A stretch of DNA of 8,270 nucleotides. It comes from Candidatus Coatesiibacteriota bacterium. Its GTDB lineage: Bacteria; Oederibacteriota; CAKKQC01. The stretch's first letter is position 1; each line of letters starts with the position of its first letter. Under the pieces are notes generated by a model. The model was not told where the DNA came from and ran no database searches. It saw only the letters and a list, made by a program, of their open reading frames with translations. Position numbers and translations under genes: made by a program. Of the stretch, positions 1-5,708 are shown one piece after another. The stretch spans positions 1 to 8,270 of the forward strand of contig JAHFSL010000005.1 of the NCBI GenBank assembly GCA_023265785.1, given 5' to 3'.

Positions 1-86
1 TCGTGTCCACCCCGCAGGTGGTCTTTTCCGGCCCGCAGGCGTACGCCCGCAAGAGCGGCGGCGAACTGCTCTGTCTGGTGTGGTGA
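1..86 (+). CDS. rpsH: Small ribosomal subunit protein S8, 3' end only
   Basis: Partial gene: only the last 27 codons plus the TGA stop at 84-86 are present, read in the frame that starts at position 3 (positions 1-2 belong to a cut codon). The peptide begins VSTPQ and ends GGELLCLVW. This matches the S8 C-terminal core, where a serine-threonine-rich 'STP/STS' turn is followed by a GGE-x-L-C-x-VW end. S8 binds 16S rRNA helix 21 in the small-subunit platform, and in several bacteria it represses its own spc operon. Its place directly before rplF is the usual spc order. The segment between STP and GGE (VVFSGPQAYARKS) differs from the common 'GVMTDREAR' version and looks more like the 'TGxQAY' version I associate with PVC bacteria; that link is from memory. 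The start lies outside the window. Confidence 0.9.
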   Translation, partial: VSTPQVVFSGPQAYARKSGGELLCLVW

Positions 87-93
87 AGCGCTG

Positions 94-696
94 ATGTCAC
101 GGATCGGCCGGATGCCCGTGGCGATTCCCGGCGGGGTGACCGCCGAGGTCACCGACAGCCGTGTACGGGTCAAGGGCCCCAAGGGCGAGTTGTCGGTCCT
201 CCTGCCGCCCGGCGTGGCCGCCGCGAAGCAGGACGCAACGCTCGTGCTCTCGGTGCGCAGCGACGTCCGAATGAAGGCGCGGGACCTCGCCTCCCGGCAC
301 GGCATGGCGCGGGCGCTGGTGCAGAACATGGTGGAGGGTGTGACCAAGGGGTATGTCAGGACGATCGAACTGCAGGGCGCGGGCTATCGGCCCACGGTCC
401 AGGGAAGCAAGCTCGTGCTCACCGTGGGCTATTCGCATCCCGTGACGGTGGACCTGCCGGAGGGCGTCAAGGCGACGGCCGTGAAGATGGAGGCGGGGGG
501 GCGCGCGGAGGAACGGCATACCGTGACCCTGACCGGGTGTGACCGACAGCAGGTGGGTGAGCTGGCCGCGCACATCCGTCGGATCAAACCGGCCGACGCG
601 TACAAGGGCAAGGGCGTTCGGTACGGCGGTGAAGTCGTCCGCCGCAAGCCGGGCAAGGCCGCGGCGGGTGCCACGGCCGGCACGGGGGCAAAGTAA
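94..696 (+). CDS. rplF: Large ribosomal subunit protein L6
   Basis: L6 sits near the factor-binding site of the 50S subunit, at the base of the stalk, and contacts 23S rRNA helix 97 and the sarcin-ricin region. The protein is 200 aa; typical bacterial L6 is about 177-180. The start MSRIGRMPVAIPGGV is the classic N-terminus. Residues 69-114 carry the HG-x-AR...NMVEGV and GAGYRP blocks. The C-terminal signature is at 165-178 (KPADAYKGKGVRY), here with PADA where PPEP is more common. The extra length is a low-complexity Ala/Gly/Thr tail after residue 187, ending GTGAK. The ATG lies 7 nt after the rpsH stop without a strong Shine-Dalgarno site, so translation is probably coupled to rpsH. A G7 tract lies at 495-501. 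Identity is certain; only the role of the tail is open. Confidence 0.97.
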   Translation: MSRIGRMPVAIPGGVTAEVTDSRVRVKGPKGELSVLLPPGVAAAKQDATLVLSVRSDVRMKARDLASRHGMARALVQNMVEGVTKGYVRTIELQGAGYRPTVQGSKLVLTVGYSHPVTVDLPEGVKATAVKMEAGGRAEERHTVTLTGCDRQQVGELAAHIRRIKPADAYKGKGVRYGGEVVRRKPGKAAAGATAGTGAK

Positions 697-699
697 CCC

Positions 700-1065
700 A
701 TGCGCGCCACGGCCAAGGCGGGACGGCGGGCGGTCCGGCACCGGCGGTCGCGCGCACGGCTGGCGGGGACGCCCGAACGTCCGCGCCTGTCGGTCTACCG
801 CAGTCTCAACCATATCTACGCACAGATCGTGGACGATGCCGCCGGGCGCACGCTCGTGGCGGCCAGCACGCAGTCCCCGGAATTGAAGGTGCGGACCGGG
901 CATGGGGGCAACAAGAAGGCGGCGGCGGACGTCGGGACGCTTCTGGCGGCGCGCGCGGCCGCCAAGGGCATTACGCGCGTGTGTTTCGACCGCGGTGGAT
1001 TCCGGTACCACGGGGCGGTCGCCGAGCTGGCCGCCGCCGCCCGCAAGGCCGGCCTCGAATTCTAA
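700..1065 (+). CDS. rplR: Large ribosomal subunit protein L18
   Basis: L18 binds 5S rRNA and, with L5, joins it to the central protuberance of the 50S subunit. The 121-aa length is normal for the family. Residues 1-25 form the basic, disordered N-terminal arm ([12 protein letters not shown]). RPRLSVYRS at 27-35 and the IYAQIVDD strand follow. The conserved end is at 97-121, [10 protein letters not shown]...AARKAGLEF, which is diagnostic for L18. It starts 3 nt after the rplF TAA stop and has only a G-rich, weak ribosome binding site (around 680-690), which fits translational coupling. Nothing is unusual apart from alanine-rich helices, as expected in high-G+C DNA. Confidence 0.97.
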   Translation: MRATAKAGRRAVRHRRSRARLAGTPERPRLSVYRSLNHIYAQIVDDAAGRTLVAASTQSPELKVRTGHGGNKKAAADVGTLLAARAAAKGITRVCFDRGGFRYHGAVAELAAAARKAGLEF

Positions 1066-1070
1066 AGGAG
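1065..1070 (+). promoter_or_regulatory. Ribosome binding site for rpsE
   Basis: AAGGAG overlaps the end of the rplR stop codon and lies 5 nt before the ATG at 1076. It fixes the rpsE start. The nearer ATG at 1071 runs straight into a stop (ATG ACA TGA), and the open frame further upstream is only rplR read out of frame. Confidence 0.85.
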
Positions 1071-1075
1071 ATGAC

Positions 1076-1612
1076 ATGATCGATCCGTCCCAATTGGAAA
1101 TTAAGGACAAGTTGATCGAGGTGAAGCGCGTCGCCAAGGTCGTCAAGGGCGGCAAGCGGTTCCATTTCAGCGCGCTCGTGGCGGTCGGTGATGGCAAGGG
1201 CCACGTGGCCGTGGCGCTGGGCAAGGCCGGGGAGGTTCCTGACGCCGTGCAGAAGGCGATCGAGCGCGCCAAGAAACTCCTGATCCGCGTGCCCCTGCGG
1301 GGGACGACCATCGCCAGCCCGGTGACGGGGCATTTCGGCGCGAGCTGGGTCACCTTCCGGCCCGCCGCGCCGGGAACGGGGCTGATTGCCGGCGGTGGCG
1401 TGCGCATCGTGCTTGAGCTGGCCGGCGTTCGTGATGTCCTGACGAAGTCGCTGGGCAGCACGAACTCGCACAACATCGTCAAGGCGACCTTTGATGCGTT
1501 TGATCAGCTGGCCACCGGGGCCACGGCGCGCCGCCTGCGGCGCCAGCTGATCGGGGCCGTGGACGGCGAGGCGGCCGCTGCGACGGTGACCGCAACGGCG
1601 GGCGGGGCCTGA
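1076..1612 (+). CDS. rpsE: Small ribosomal subunit protein S5
   Basis: S5 lies at the mRNA entry side of the 30S subunit. It acts in decoding accuracy and, with S3 and S4, in mRNA unwinding. The protein is 178 aa (E. coli about 167). The N-terminal double-stranded-RNA-binding-like S5 domain covers about 11-75, with [18 protein letters not shown] at 23-40. The C-terminal domain contains [12 protein letters not shown] (99-110) and [20 protein letters not shown] (122-141). The start at 1076 is set by a good AAGGAG site, although the frame stays open upstream to 902. Two points are odd. The usually glycine-rich 'GxVGxGxGKA' strand reads HVAVALGKA (43-51), with alanines at two positions that are normally glycine. 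The C-terminus (from about 163) is an Ala/Thr/Gly tail, [16 protein letters not shown]. The next gene is rplO, not rpmD. Confidence 0.97.
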   Translation: MIDPSQLEIKDKLIEVKRVAKVVKGGKRFHFSALVAVGDGKGHVAVALGKAGEVPDAVQKAIERAKKLLIRVPLRGTTIASPVTGHFGASWVTFRPAAPGTGLIAGGGVRIVLELAGVRDVLTKSLGSTNSHNIVKATFDAFDQLATGATARRLRRQLIGAVDGEAAAATVTATAGGA

Positions 1613-1617
1613 ACGCC

Positions 1618-2100
1618 ATGCCCTCCTCGGCACATCCCGGCGACCTGCGGCCCGCGCCCGGCTCCACGCGGCGGGGCCGGTATCTGGGCCGCGGCCGGTC
1701 CTCTGGCCACGGCAAGACCTCGGGCCGCGGGTTCAAGGGGCAGATGTCACGCACCGGCGCCAGGCGCCGGCCGGGATTCATGGGGGGCGACATGCGGCTG
1801 GTCCTCCGGATGCCCAAGCGGGGCTTCCTGAATCCCTTCCAGGTGGATGCACGGCCCGTCAATGTGGCCGAGCTTTCGAAGAAGTTTGCCGATGGCGCAA
1901 CCGTGGACGCCGCCGCCCTGGCCGCTGCCGGGCTCATCCGCAATGCTGAATCCCGGGTGAAGGTTCTCGGCACCGGCGAGTGCACCCGGCGCCTGACCGT
2001 CTCCGCGCACGCCTTTTCGGGTTCCGCGCGCCGCAAGATCGAGGCGGCCGGCGGCACCTGCACCCTGCTCCAGGCGAGCCGGATCCCGCCCCGAGCCTGA
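1618..2100 (+). CDS. rplO: Large ribosomal subunit protein L15
   Basis: L15 is a late-assembly 50S protein whose long, basic N-terminal extension threads into 23S rRNA. The 160-aa length is slightly above the usual 144-150. The N-terminal region shows DLRPAPGS (9-16), then the GRGRSSGHGKTSGRG-x-KGQ block (24-42), then RRPGFMGGDM (50-59) and MPKRGFLNPF (65-74). The C-terminal L15/L18e domain has VKVLGTGE (114-121), LTVSAHAFSGSA (126-137) and IEAAGG (141-146), followed by a short unconserved tail. It starts 5 nt after the rpsE stop, with only a G-rich stretch upstream, so it is probably translated by coupling. In many bacteria rpmD (L30) sits at this junction; here there is no room for it. Confidence 0.97.
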   Translation: MPSSAHPGDLRPAPGSTRRGRYLGRGRSSGHGKTSGRGFKGQMSRTGARRRPGFMGGDMRLVLRMPKRGFLNPFQVDARPVNVAELSKKFADGATVDAAALAAAGLIRNAESRVKVLGTGECTRRLTVSAHAFSGSARRKIEAAGGTCTLLQASRIPPRA

Positions 2101-2103
2101 CCC

Positions 2104-2109
2104 GAGGGG
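2104..2109 (+). promoter_or_regulatory. Likely ribosome binding site for secY
   Basis: GAGGGG lies 4 nt before the ATG at 2114, a slightly short spacing. It supports the longest secY start over the internal ATG at 2159, which would cut into the first membrane segment. Confidence 0.6.
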
Positions 2110-2113
2110 ACCG

Positions 2114-3457
2114 ATGCTGGAAGCGTTCCGGAACCTGCTCGCCCTGCCCGACCTCAGGATGCGCCTGGGGGTGACCCTGGTCGCCCTGCTCGGTTATCGT
2201 CTGGGGTGCCACGTGCCCGCGCCGGGTGTGAATGCCCGGGCCCTGCAGGAGATCCTGCGGCTCAACGAGGGCGGGGCCTTCGGGCTCGTGGACCTGTTTT
2301 CGGGTGGCGCGCTGTCAAACTTCTCGGTGTTCGCCCTGGGCATCATGCCGTATATTTCGACCTCCATCATCATGCAGTTGATGACGACGGTGATTCCCCA
2401 ACTGGAGGCGCTGTCCAAGGAAGGCGAAATGGGCCGCCGGAAGATCAACCAGTGGACGCGGTATGGGACTGTCGGGCTCTGCCTGTTCCAGGCATGGGGC
2501 ACGACGCAGTACATCCGGAACCTCCCCGCCTCGGCCCTGCACGGCCCCGTGGTGCCCGAGTGGGGTCCGGGGATCGCCGCCCTGCTCATGCTGACCCTGA
2601 CCGCGGGCACCGTGACGCTCATGTGGGTGGGCGAACAGGTCTCCGAGCACGGGATCGGAAACGGCATGTCGCTGATCATCTTCGCCGGGATCGTGTCCCG
2701 CATCCCGTTTGAGATCGGAAGCACCTGGAAACTCATGCAGGTCGGCGAGCTGTCGCTGTTTTCCCTCGTGCTCTTCCTGGCCCTGATGCTCGCGCTGACC
2801 GCGTTGACCGTGGTCACCCAGCAGGCCCACCGCAAGGTGCCGGTGCAGTACCCCCAGCGGACCCGGTCCGGGTTCCCGGCCATGAGCGGGGTCAGCACCT
2901 CGCTCCCGCTCAAGGTGGACTACTCCGGCGTCATCGCGGTCATCTTCGCCTCCTCTCTCCTGGTGTTCCCCACGTATCTCACCCGCATGTTCGTGCAGGA
3001 GGGCGCGGATACGCCCGCCCAGCGGTTCCTGCAGTTCATCGTGGACCATTTTTCACCGGGCACCCTGATGTATACCGTGGCCTACGGCGCCCTGATCATC
3101 TTCTTCTGCTACTTCTATACCGCGGTCATCTTCAATCCCACGGACGTGGCCGAGAACATGAAGAAGTTCGGCGGGTTCGTCCCCGGCATCCGGCCGGGAC
3201 CGGCGACCGCGGAGTACCTGGACAAGGTCCTGTCACGGATCACGCTTCTGGGCGCCGCGGGCATCGTGGTGATTGCGACCGTGCCGGAGGGCATCGCGCA
3301 AGGGATGAAAATCCCGTTCTACTTCGGCGGCACCACCCTGCTCATCACGGTCGGTGTGGCGCTGGACACGCTGAAACAGCTTGAGTCCCACCTGCTGATG
3401 CACCACTACGAGGGGTTCATGAAGAAGGCCAAACTGCAGGGCCGGATGCCCTACTGA
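2114..3457 (+). CDS. secY: Protein translocase channel subunit SecY
   Basis: SecY is the channel of the SecYEG translocon in the inner membrane; it passes unfolded proteins out and opens sideways for membrane proteins. The protein is 447 aa, in the normal range. Ten hydrophobic segments can be placed at about 16-34, 70-92, 117-137, 152-173, 184-200, 213-235, 270-290, 315-340, 373-392 and 404-417. Family motifs include FSGGALSNFSVFALGIMPYI (62-81), QLEALSKEGEMGRRKINQWTR (96-116), GEQVSEHGIGNGMSLIIFAGI (173-193), RKVPVQYPQR (240-249) and GGFVPGIRPG (353-362). The basic C-terminus LESHLLMHHYEGFMKKAKLQGR is typical. TM7 is unusual: PLKVDYSGVIAVIFAS (265-280) has Asp269 and Ala275 where the family usually has Asn and Pro (PLKVN-x-x-GVIP). 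The TGA stop shares its A with the adk ATG (TGATG), so adk translation is probably coupled. Confidence 0.98.
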   Translation: MLEAFRNLLALPDLRMRLGVTLVALLGYRLGCHVPAPGVNARALQEILRLNEGGAFGLVDLFSGGALSNFSVFALGIMPYISTSIIMQLMTTVIPQLEALSKEGEMGRRKINQWTRYGTVGLCLFQAWGTTQYIRNLPASALHGPVVPEWGPGIAALLMLTLTAGTVTLMWVGEQVSEHGIGNGMSLIIFAGIVSRIPFEIGSTWKLMQVGELSLFSLVLFLALMLALTALTVVTQQAHRKVPVQYPQRTRSGFPAMSGVSTSLPLKVDYSGVIAVIFASSLLVFPTYLTRMFVQEGADTPAQRFLQFIVDHFSPGTLMYTVAYGALIIFFCYFYTAVIFNPTDVAENMKKFGGFVPGIRPGPATAEYLDKVLSRITLLGAAGIVVIATVPEGIAQGMKIPFYFGGTTLLITVGVALDTLKQLESHLLMHHYEGFMKKAKLQGRMPY

Positions 3458-4119
3458 TGCGGACCACACTGGTCCTGCTCGGGGCTCCCGGATCGGGCAA
3501 GGGGACCTTCGCCGCACGCGTGTCGGACGCCCTGCACCTGCCTCCCATTTCGACCGGCGAAATCCTGCGACAGGCGGTCCGGTCCGGATCCCCGCTCGGC
3601 AGGGAGGTCCAGGCCTTCGTCGAGGGGGGCAAGCTGGTGCCCGACCAGGTCATGAGCCGGGTGCTGACATCCCGGCTGGCCGAGGCCGATTGCGCACCCG
3701 GGTTCATCCTGGACGGGTACCCGCGCACGCTGGCCCAGGCCCACCTGCTGGACGCCACGCTGGAAGCCGCCGCCACCCAGGTGACCGCGGCGGTGTCCAT
3801 CGAGGTCACCGACGAGTTGGTGATGCGGCGGCTCGGGGGGCGGCGGTCGTGCCCCAACTGCGGTGCCGTCTACAATATCCACACCCTCAAGCCCGCCCGG
3901 GAGGGGTTCTGCGACAAGTGCGGGACCGCCCTCGTGACCCGGCCGGATGACCAGCCGGACACCATCCGGAAGCGGCTGGCGGTGTATGCGGAGCAGAGCG
4001 CGCCGTTGATCGCCCATTACCGGGGCCGCGGTGTGCTGAAGACTCTGGACGGGGGGGCGCCGCTGGACGAGGTGGTCACCCTGATCATCGGCATGGCGGG
4101 CGCGGTGCAGGCGTCATGA
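3457..4119 (+). CDS. adk: Adenylate kinase, zinc-LID type
   Basis: This cytoplasmic enzyme catalyses ATP + AMP <-> 2 ADP. The 220-aa long form contains a full LID domain. The Walker A loop is GAPGSGKGT at 9-17, the AMP-site motif is STGEILR at 32-38, and FILDGYPRT lies at 83-91 (Tyr replaces the usual Phe of DGFPRT). The LID (about 126-164) carries four cysteines, CPNC at 132-135 and CDKC at 152-155, which form a structural zinc site as known for many Gram-positive and other adenylate kinases. The TRPDDQPDTIRKRL block (161-174) holds the conserved LID and hinge arginines and aspartates. All catalytic residues I can place are present. It overlaps secY by 1 nt and map by 4 nt (ATGA), which indicates one coupled translation unit. 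The secY-adk-map order is common in bacteria. Confidence 0.98.
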   Translation: MRTTLVLLGAPGSGKGTFAARVSDALHLPPISTGEILRQAVRSGSPLGREVQAFVEGGKLVPDQVMSRVLTSRLAEADCAPGFILDGYPRTLAQAHLLDATLEAAATQVTAAVSIEVTDELVMRRLGGRRSCPNCGAVYNIHTLKPAREGFCDKCGTALVTRPDDQPDTIRKRLAVYAEQSAPLIAHYRGRGVLKTLDGGAPLDEVVTLIIGMAGAVQAS

Positions 4120-4871
4120 CGGTGGCGACGCCGGCCGAGGTGGACCGCCTGCGGCGGGCCTGCGCCATCGCCGCGCAGGTCCGTGAGGATCTCAAGGGGA
4201 GAATCGTGCCGGGTGTGGAGACGGCTGACCTGGACCGCCACGCGGAGGAGCTCATCGGGCGGCTGGGCGGCCGATCCTGGTTCAAGGGATACCGGGGGTA
4301 TCCGGCCACGATCTGCGTGTCGGTCAACGAGGAAGTGGTGCACGGCATCCCCGGGCGACGCCGGCTGACGGAGGGCGATGTGGTGAGCCTGGACATCGGC
4401 GTGAGCTACGAGGGCCTGCATTCGGACACGGCGGTCTCCGTCGGCGTTGGCCGGATTGACGCCGCGGCCGAGCGCCTGCTGGCGGTGACGCGCGACGCGC
4501 TGGATGCCGGCCTCCGCGCGGTCCGCGCGGGCCGCCGCGTGGGTGACGTCTCCCATGCGGTCCAGGCCTTCGTGGAATCCAACGGCTTTTCCGTGGTACG
4601 GGAATTTGTGGGCCACGGGATCGGGCGCCGGGAGCACGAGGACCCGCAGATCCCGAATTACGGTGAGGCGGGCAAGGGCCCCGAGCTGGTCGAGGGCCAG
4701 GCGCTGGCTATCGAGCCGATGGTGAACGAGGGCGCGGCCGCCGTCCGGGTGCTCGAGGACGGGTGGACGGCCGTCACGGTGGACGGCCGGCGCAGCGCCC
4801 ACTTCGAGCACACGGTCCTGGTCACCCGCACCGGGTCGCTGATCCTGACCCTTCCGGGCGTGATGGCGTAG
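4116..4871 (+). CDS. map: Type I methionine aminopeptidase
   Basis: This enzyme removes the initiator methionine from new proteins when the second residue is small, in the cytoplasm near the ribosome exit. The 251-aa length is normal for a bacterial type Ia enzyme without an N-terminal SH3 or zinc extension. The five ligands of the two-metal site are all visible: Asp93 (SLDIG), Asp104 (HSDTA), His167 (VGHGIGR), Glu200 (AIEPM) and Glu231 (HFEHT). The substrate-side histidines His76 (VVHGIP) and His174 ([11 protein letters not shown]) are also kept. The ATG overlaps the adk stop as ATGA, so it is translationally coupled to adk. The stop codon TAG supplies the first G of a nine-G run leading into infA. 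It is a complete, apparently active enzyme. Confidence 0.98.
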   Translation: MTVATPAEVDRLRRACAIAAQVREDLKGRIVPGVETADLDRHAEELIGRLGGRSWFKGYRGYPATICVSVNEEVVHGIPGRRRLTEGDVVSLDIGVSYEGLHSDTAVSVGVGRIDAAAERLLAVTRDALDAGLRAVRAGRRVGDVSHAVQAFVESNGFSVVREFVGHGIGRREHEDPQIPNYGEAGKGPELVEGQALAIEPMVNEGAAAVRVLEDGWTAVTVDGRRSAHFEHTVLVTRTGSLILTLPGVMA

Positions 4872-4879
4872 GGGGGGGG
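4871..4879 (+). repeat. G9 homopolymer between map and infA
   Basis: Nine consecutive G fill the whole map-infA gap; the first is the last base of the map TAG stop, and the ninth touches the infA ATG. There is no normal A/G-mixed Shine-Dalgarno site here, so the tract itself may serve as a poor ribosome binding site. Length changes would alter spacing, not the frame of either protein. It is also a place where sequencing errors are likely. Confidence 0.8.
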
Positions 4880-5095
4880 ATGGCCAAGGAAGAGGCGATT
4901 ACCGTGGAAGGCAAGGTGGTGGAGGCCCTGCCGAATGCCATGTTCCGGGTGGAACTGGACAATGGGCACCGCGTGCTGGCGCACGTGTCAGGAAAAATGC
5001 GGATGAACTTCATCCGCATCCTGCCGGGTGACCGGGTGACGGTGGAATTGTCACCGTACGACCTGACCCGGGGCCGCATTACCTTCCGGCTGTAA
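4880..5095 (+). CDS. infA: Translation initiation factor IF-1
   Basis: IF-1 binds the 30S A site during initiation, next to S12 and helix 44, and helps IF-2 and IF-3. The protein is 71 aa (E. coli 72), a single S1/OB fold that fills almost the whole chain. The start [20 protein letters not shown] and the core block [21 protein letters not shown] (33-53), then [16 protein letters not shown] (55-70), are those of IF-1. Phe44 stands where Tyr is common (MRMNYIRI). The frame is open upstream into map, but the ATG at 4880 gives the family N-terminus exactly. Placement between map and rpmJ is a frequent arrangement. The codons for residues 40-47 contain a perfect palindrome, listed separately. Confidence 0.97.
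   Translation: MAKEEAITVEGKVVEALPNAMFRVELDNGHRVLAHVSGKMRMNFIRILPGDRVTVELSPYDLTRGRITFRL
4997..5019 (+). repeat. Perfect inverted repeat inside infA
   Basis: Arms ATGCGGATGAA (4997-5007) and TTCATCCGCAT (5009-5019) are exact reverse complements around a single C at 5008. In RNA this could fold as a 10-bp stem with a 3-nt loop. It lies in frame over codons 40-47 (MRMNFIRI). The encoded motif by itself favours such symmetry, so function is uncertain. Confidence 0.85.
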
Positions 5096-5113
5096 CGCGA
5101 GAACATGGACACC

Positions 5114-5120
5114 AAGGAGG
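5114..5120 (+). promoter_or_regulatory. Ribosome binding site for rpmJ
   Basis: AAGGAGG, a full match to the anti-Shine-Dalgarno core, lies 7 nt before the rpmJ ATG at 5128. It is the best site in the infA-rpmJ gap and supports this very short gene. Confidence 0.88.
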
Positions 5121-5127
5121 CGGTATC

Positions 5128-5241
5128 ATGAAAGTCAGATCGTCGGTCAAGGCGATGTGCGCGAAGTGCAAGGTCATCAAGCGAGGCGGGGTGGTGCGGG
5201 TCATCTGCTCCAACCCCAAACACAAGCAGCGTCAGGGTTGA
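5128..5241 (+). CDS. rpmJ: Large ribosomal subunit protein L36 (zinc-binding form)
   Basis: L36 is a tiny zinc-ribbon protein of the 50S subunit, bound near 23S rRNA domains II and V and the L7/L12 stalk base. The gene encodes 37 aa, the normal length for the short, zinc-containing form. The start [15 protein letters not shown] and the end [13 protein letters not shown] are diagnostic. The zinc ligands Cys11, Cys14, Cys27 and His32 (C-x2-C-x12-C-x4-H) are all present, so this is the C+ form rather than the zinc-free paralog made under zinc shortage. It has the strong AAGGAGG site just upstream and lies between infA and rpsM, its standard position. Confidence 0.97.
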   Translation: MKVRSSVKAMCAKCKVIKRGGVVRVICSNPKHKQRQG

Positions 5242-5255
5242 ATGGGAAACCCCAT
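5242..5255 (+). other. Short hairpin in the rpmJ-rpsM gap
   Basis: ATGGG (5242-5246) and CCCAT (5251-5255) pair perfectly around an AAAC loop. The hairpin begins one base after the rpmJ stop and ends 6 nt before the rpsM ribosome binding site. A five-pair stem without a T run is not a terminator. It could tune rpsM translation, or arise by chance. Confidence 0.4.
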
Positions 5256-5261
5256 GGCGAT

Positions 5262-5266
5262 GGAGG
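5262..5266 (+). promoter_or_regulatory. Likely ribosome binding site for rpsM
   Basis: GGAGG lies 11 nt before the ATG at 5278, a rather long spacing. The closer ATGs at 5242, 5254 and 5260 lead only to a nine-residue frame ending at the TAA at 5269-5271, so 5278 remains the start. Confidence 0.65.
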
Positions 5267-5277
5267 TCTAACGGACT

Positions 5278-5706
5278 ATGGCACGGTTGGCAGGGATCGA
5301 GTTGCCCCGGGACAAGCGCATTGACGTCGCGCTTTCGTATATTTACGGCATCGGGCCGTCGCTGGCGCGGGGCGTCCTCGAGACGACCCAGGTCCGCGGA
5401 GACCGGCGTGTGAAGGACCTTTCCGAGGAGGAATTGCACCGCCTGCAGACGGCGGTGGCAAAATTCCGCGTCGAAGGCGACCTGCGCCGCGAGGTGACAA
5501 CCAATATCAAGCGCCTCGTGGACATCCAGAGCTATCGCGGGACGCGGCACCAGAAGAACCTGCCGGTTCGCGGCCAGCGCACGCGCACAAACGCGCGCAC
5601 CCGGAAGGGGCCGCGCAAGACCGTGGGCGTGATGCGGGCCAAGACCACGCGCGGCGGCGCACCCGGCGGTCCGGGCGGGGCCCCCGGCGCCAAGGGAGGG
5701 AAGTGA
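5278..5706 (+). CDS. rpsM: Small ribosomal subunit protein S13 with long C-terminal tail
   Basis: S13 sits in the 30S head, forms bridges B1a/B1b to the 50S subunit and reaches toward P-site tRNA with its C-terminal tail. The start [20 protein letters not shown] and IYGIGPSLA (22-30, helix-hairpin-like turn) are typical. [30 protein letters not shown] (85-114) is the conserved C-terminal block. The protein is 142 aa against about 118 in E. coli and 126 in Thermus. The added part after residue 114 is basic at first, then almost only Gly, Pro, Ala and Lys ([17 protein letters not shown]). The DNA encoding this tail can form G/C hairpins, for example CCCGG-CGGT-CCGGG at 5662-5675, close to the rpsK ribosome binding site. 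No frameshift is needed to explain the tail; the stop comes 2 nt before the rpsK ATG. Confidence 0.96.
   Translation: MARLAGIELPRDKRIDVALSYIYGIGPSLARGVLETTQVRGDRRVKDLSEEELHRLQTAVAKFRVEGDLRREVTTNIKRLVDIQSYRGTRHQKNLPVRGQRTRTNARTRKGPRKTVGVMRAKTTRGGAPGGPGGAPGAKGGK
5694..5700 (+). promoter_or_regulatory. Ribosome binding site for rpsK
   Basis: GGGAGGG, inside the last codons of rpsM, lies 8 nt before the ATG at 5709. It decides for that ATG over the in-frame GTG at 5703, which would be only 2 nt away. Confidence 0.75.
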
Positions 5707-5708
5707 CC

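Noticed and set aside
902..1075. N-terminal extension of S5 into rplR
   Set aside because: A clear AAGGAG site sets the ATG at 1076, and the upstream peptide is an out-of-frame reading of L18.
97..1482. A 461-codon open frame on the minus strand across rplF, rplR and rpsE
   Set aside because: It lies antisense to three certain ribosomal protein genes, with arginine/proline-rich low-quality sequence and no domain; it is a composition shadow.
4763..4879. N-terminal extension of IF-1 into map
   Set aside because: IF-1 begins [11 protein letters not shown] at 4880, matching the family; the upstream part is map in another frame.
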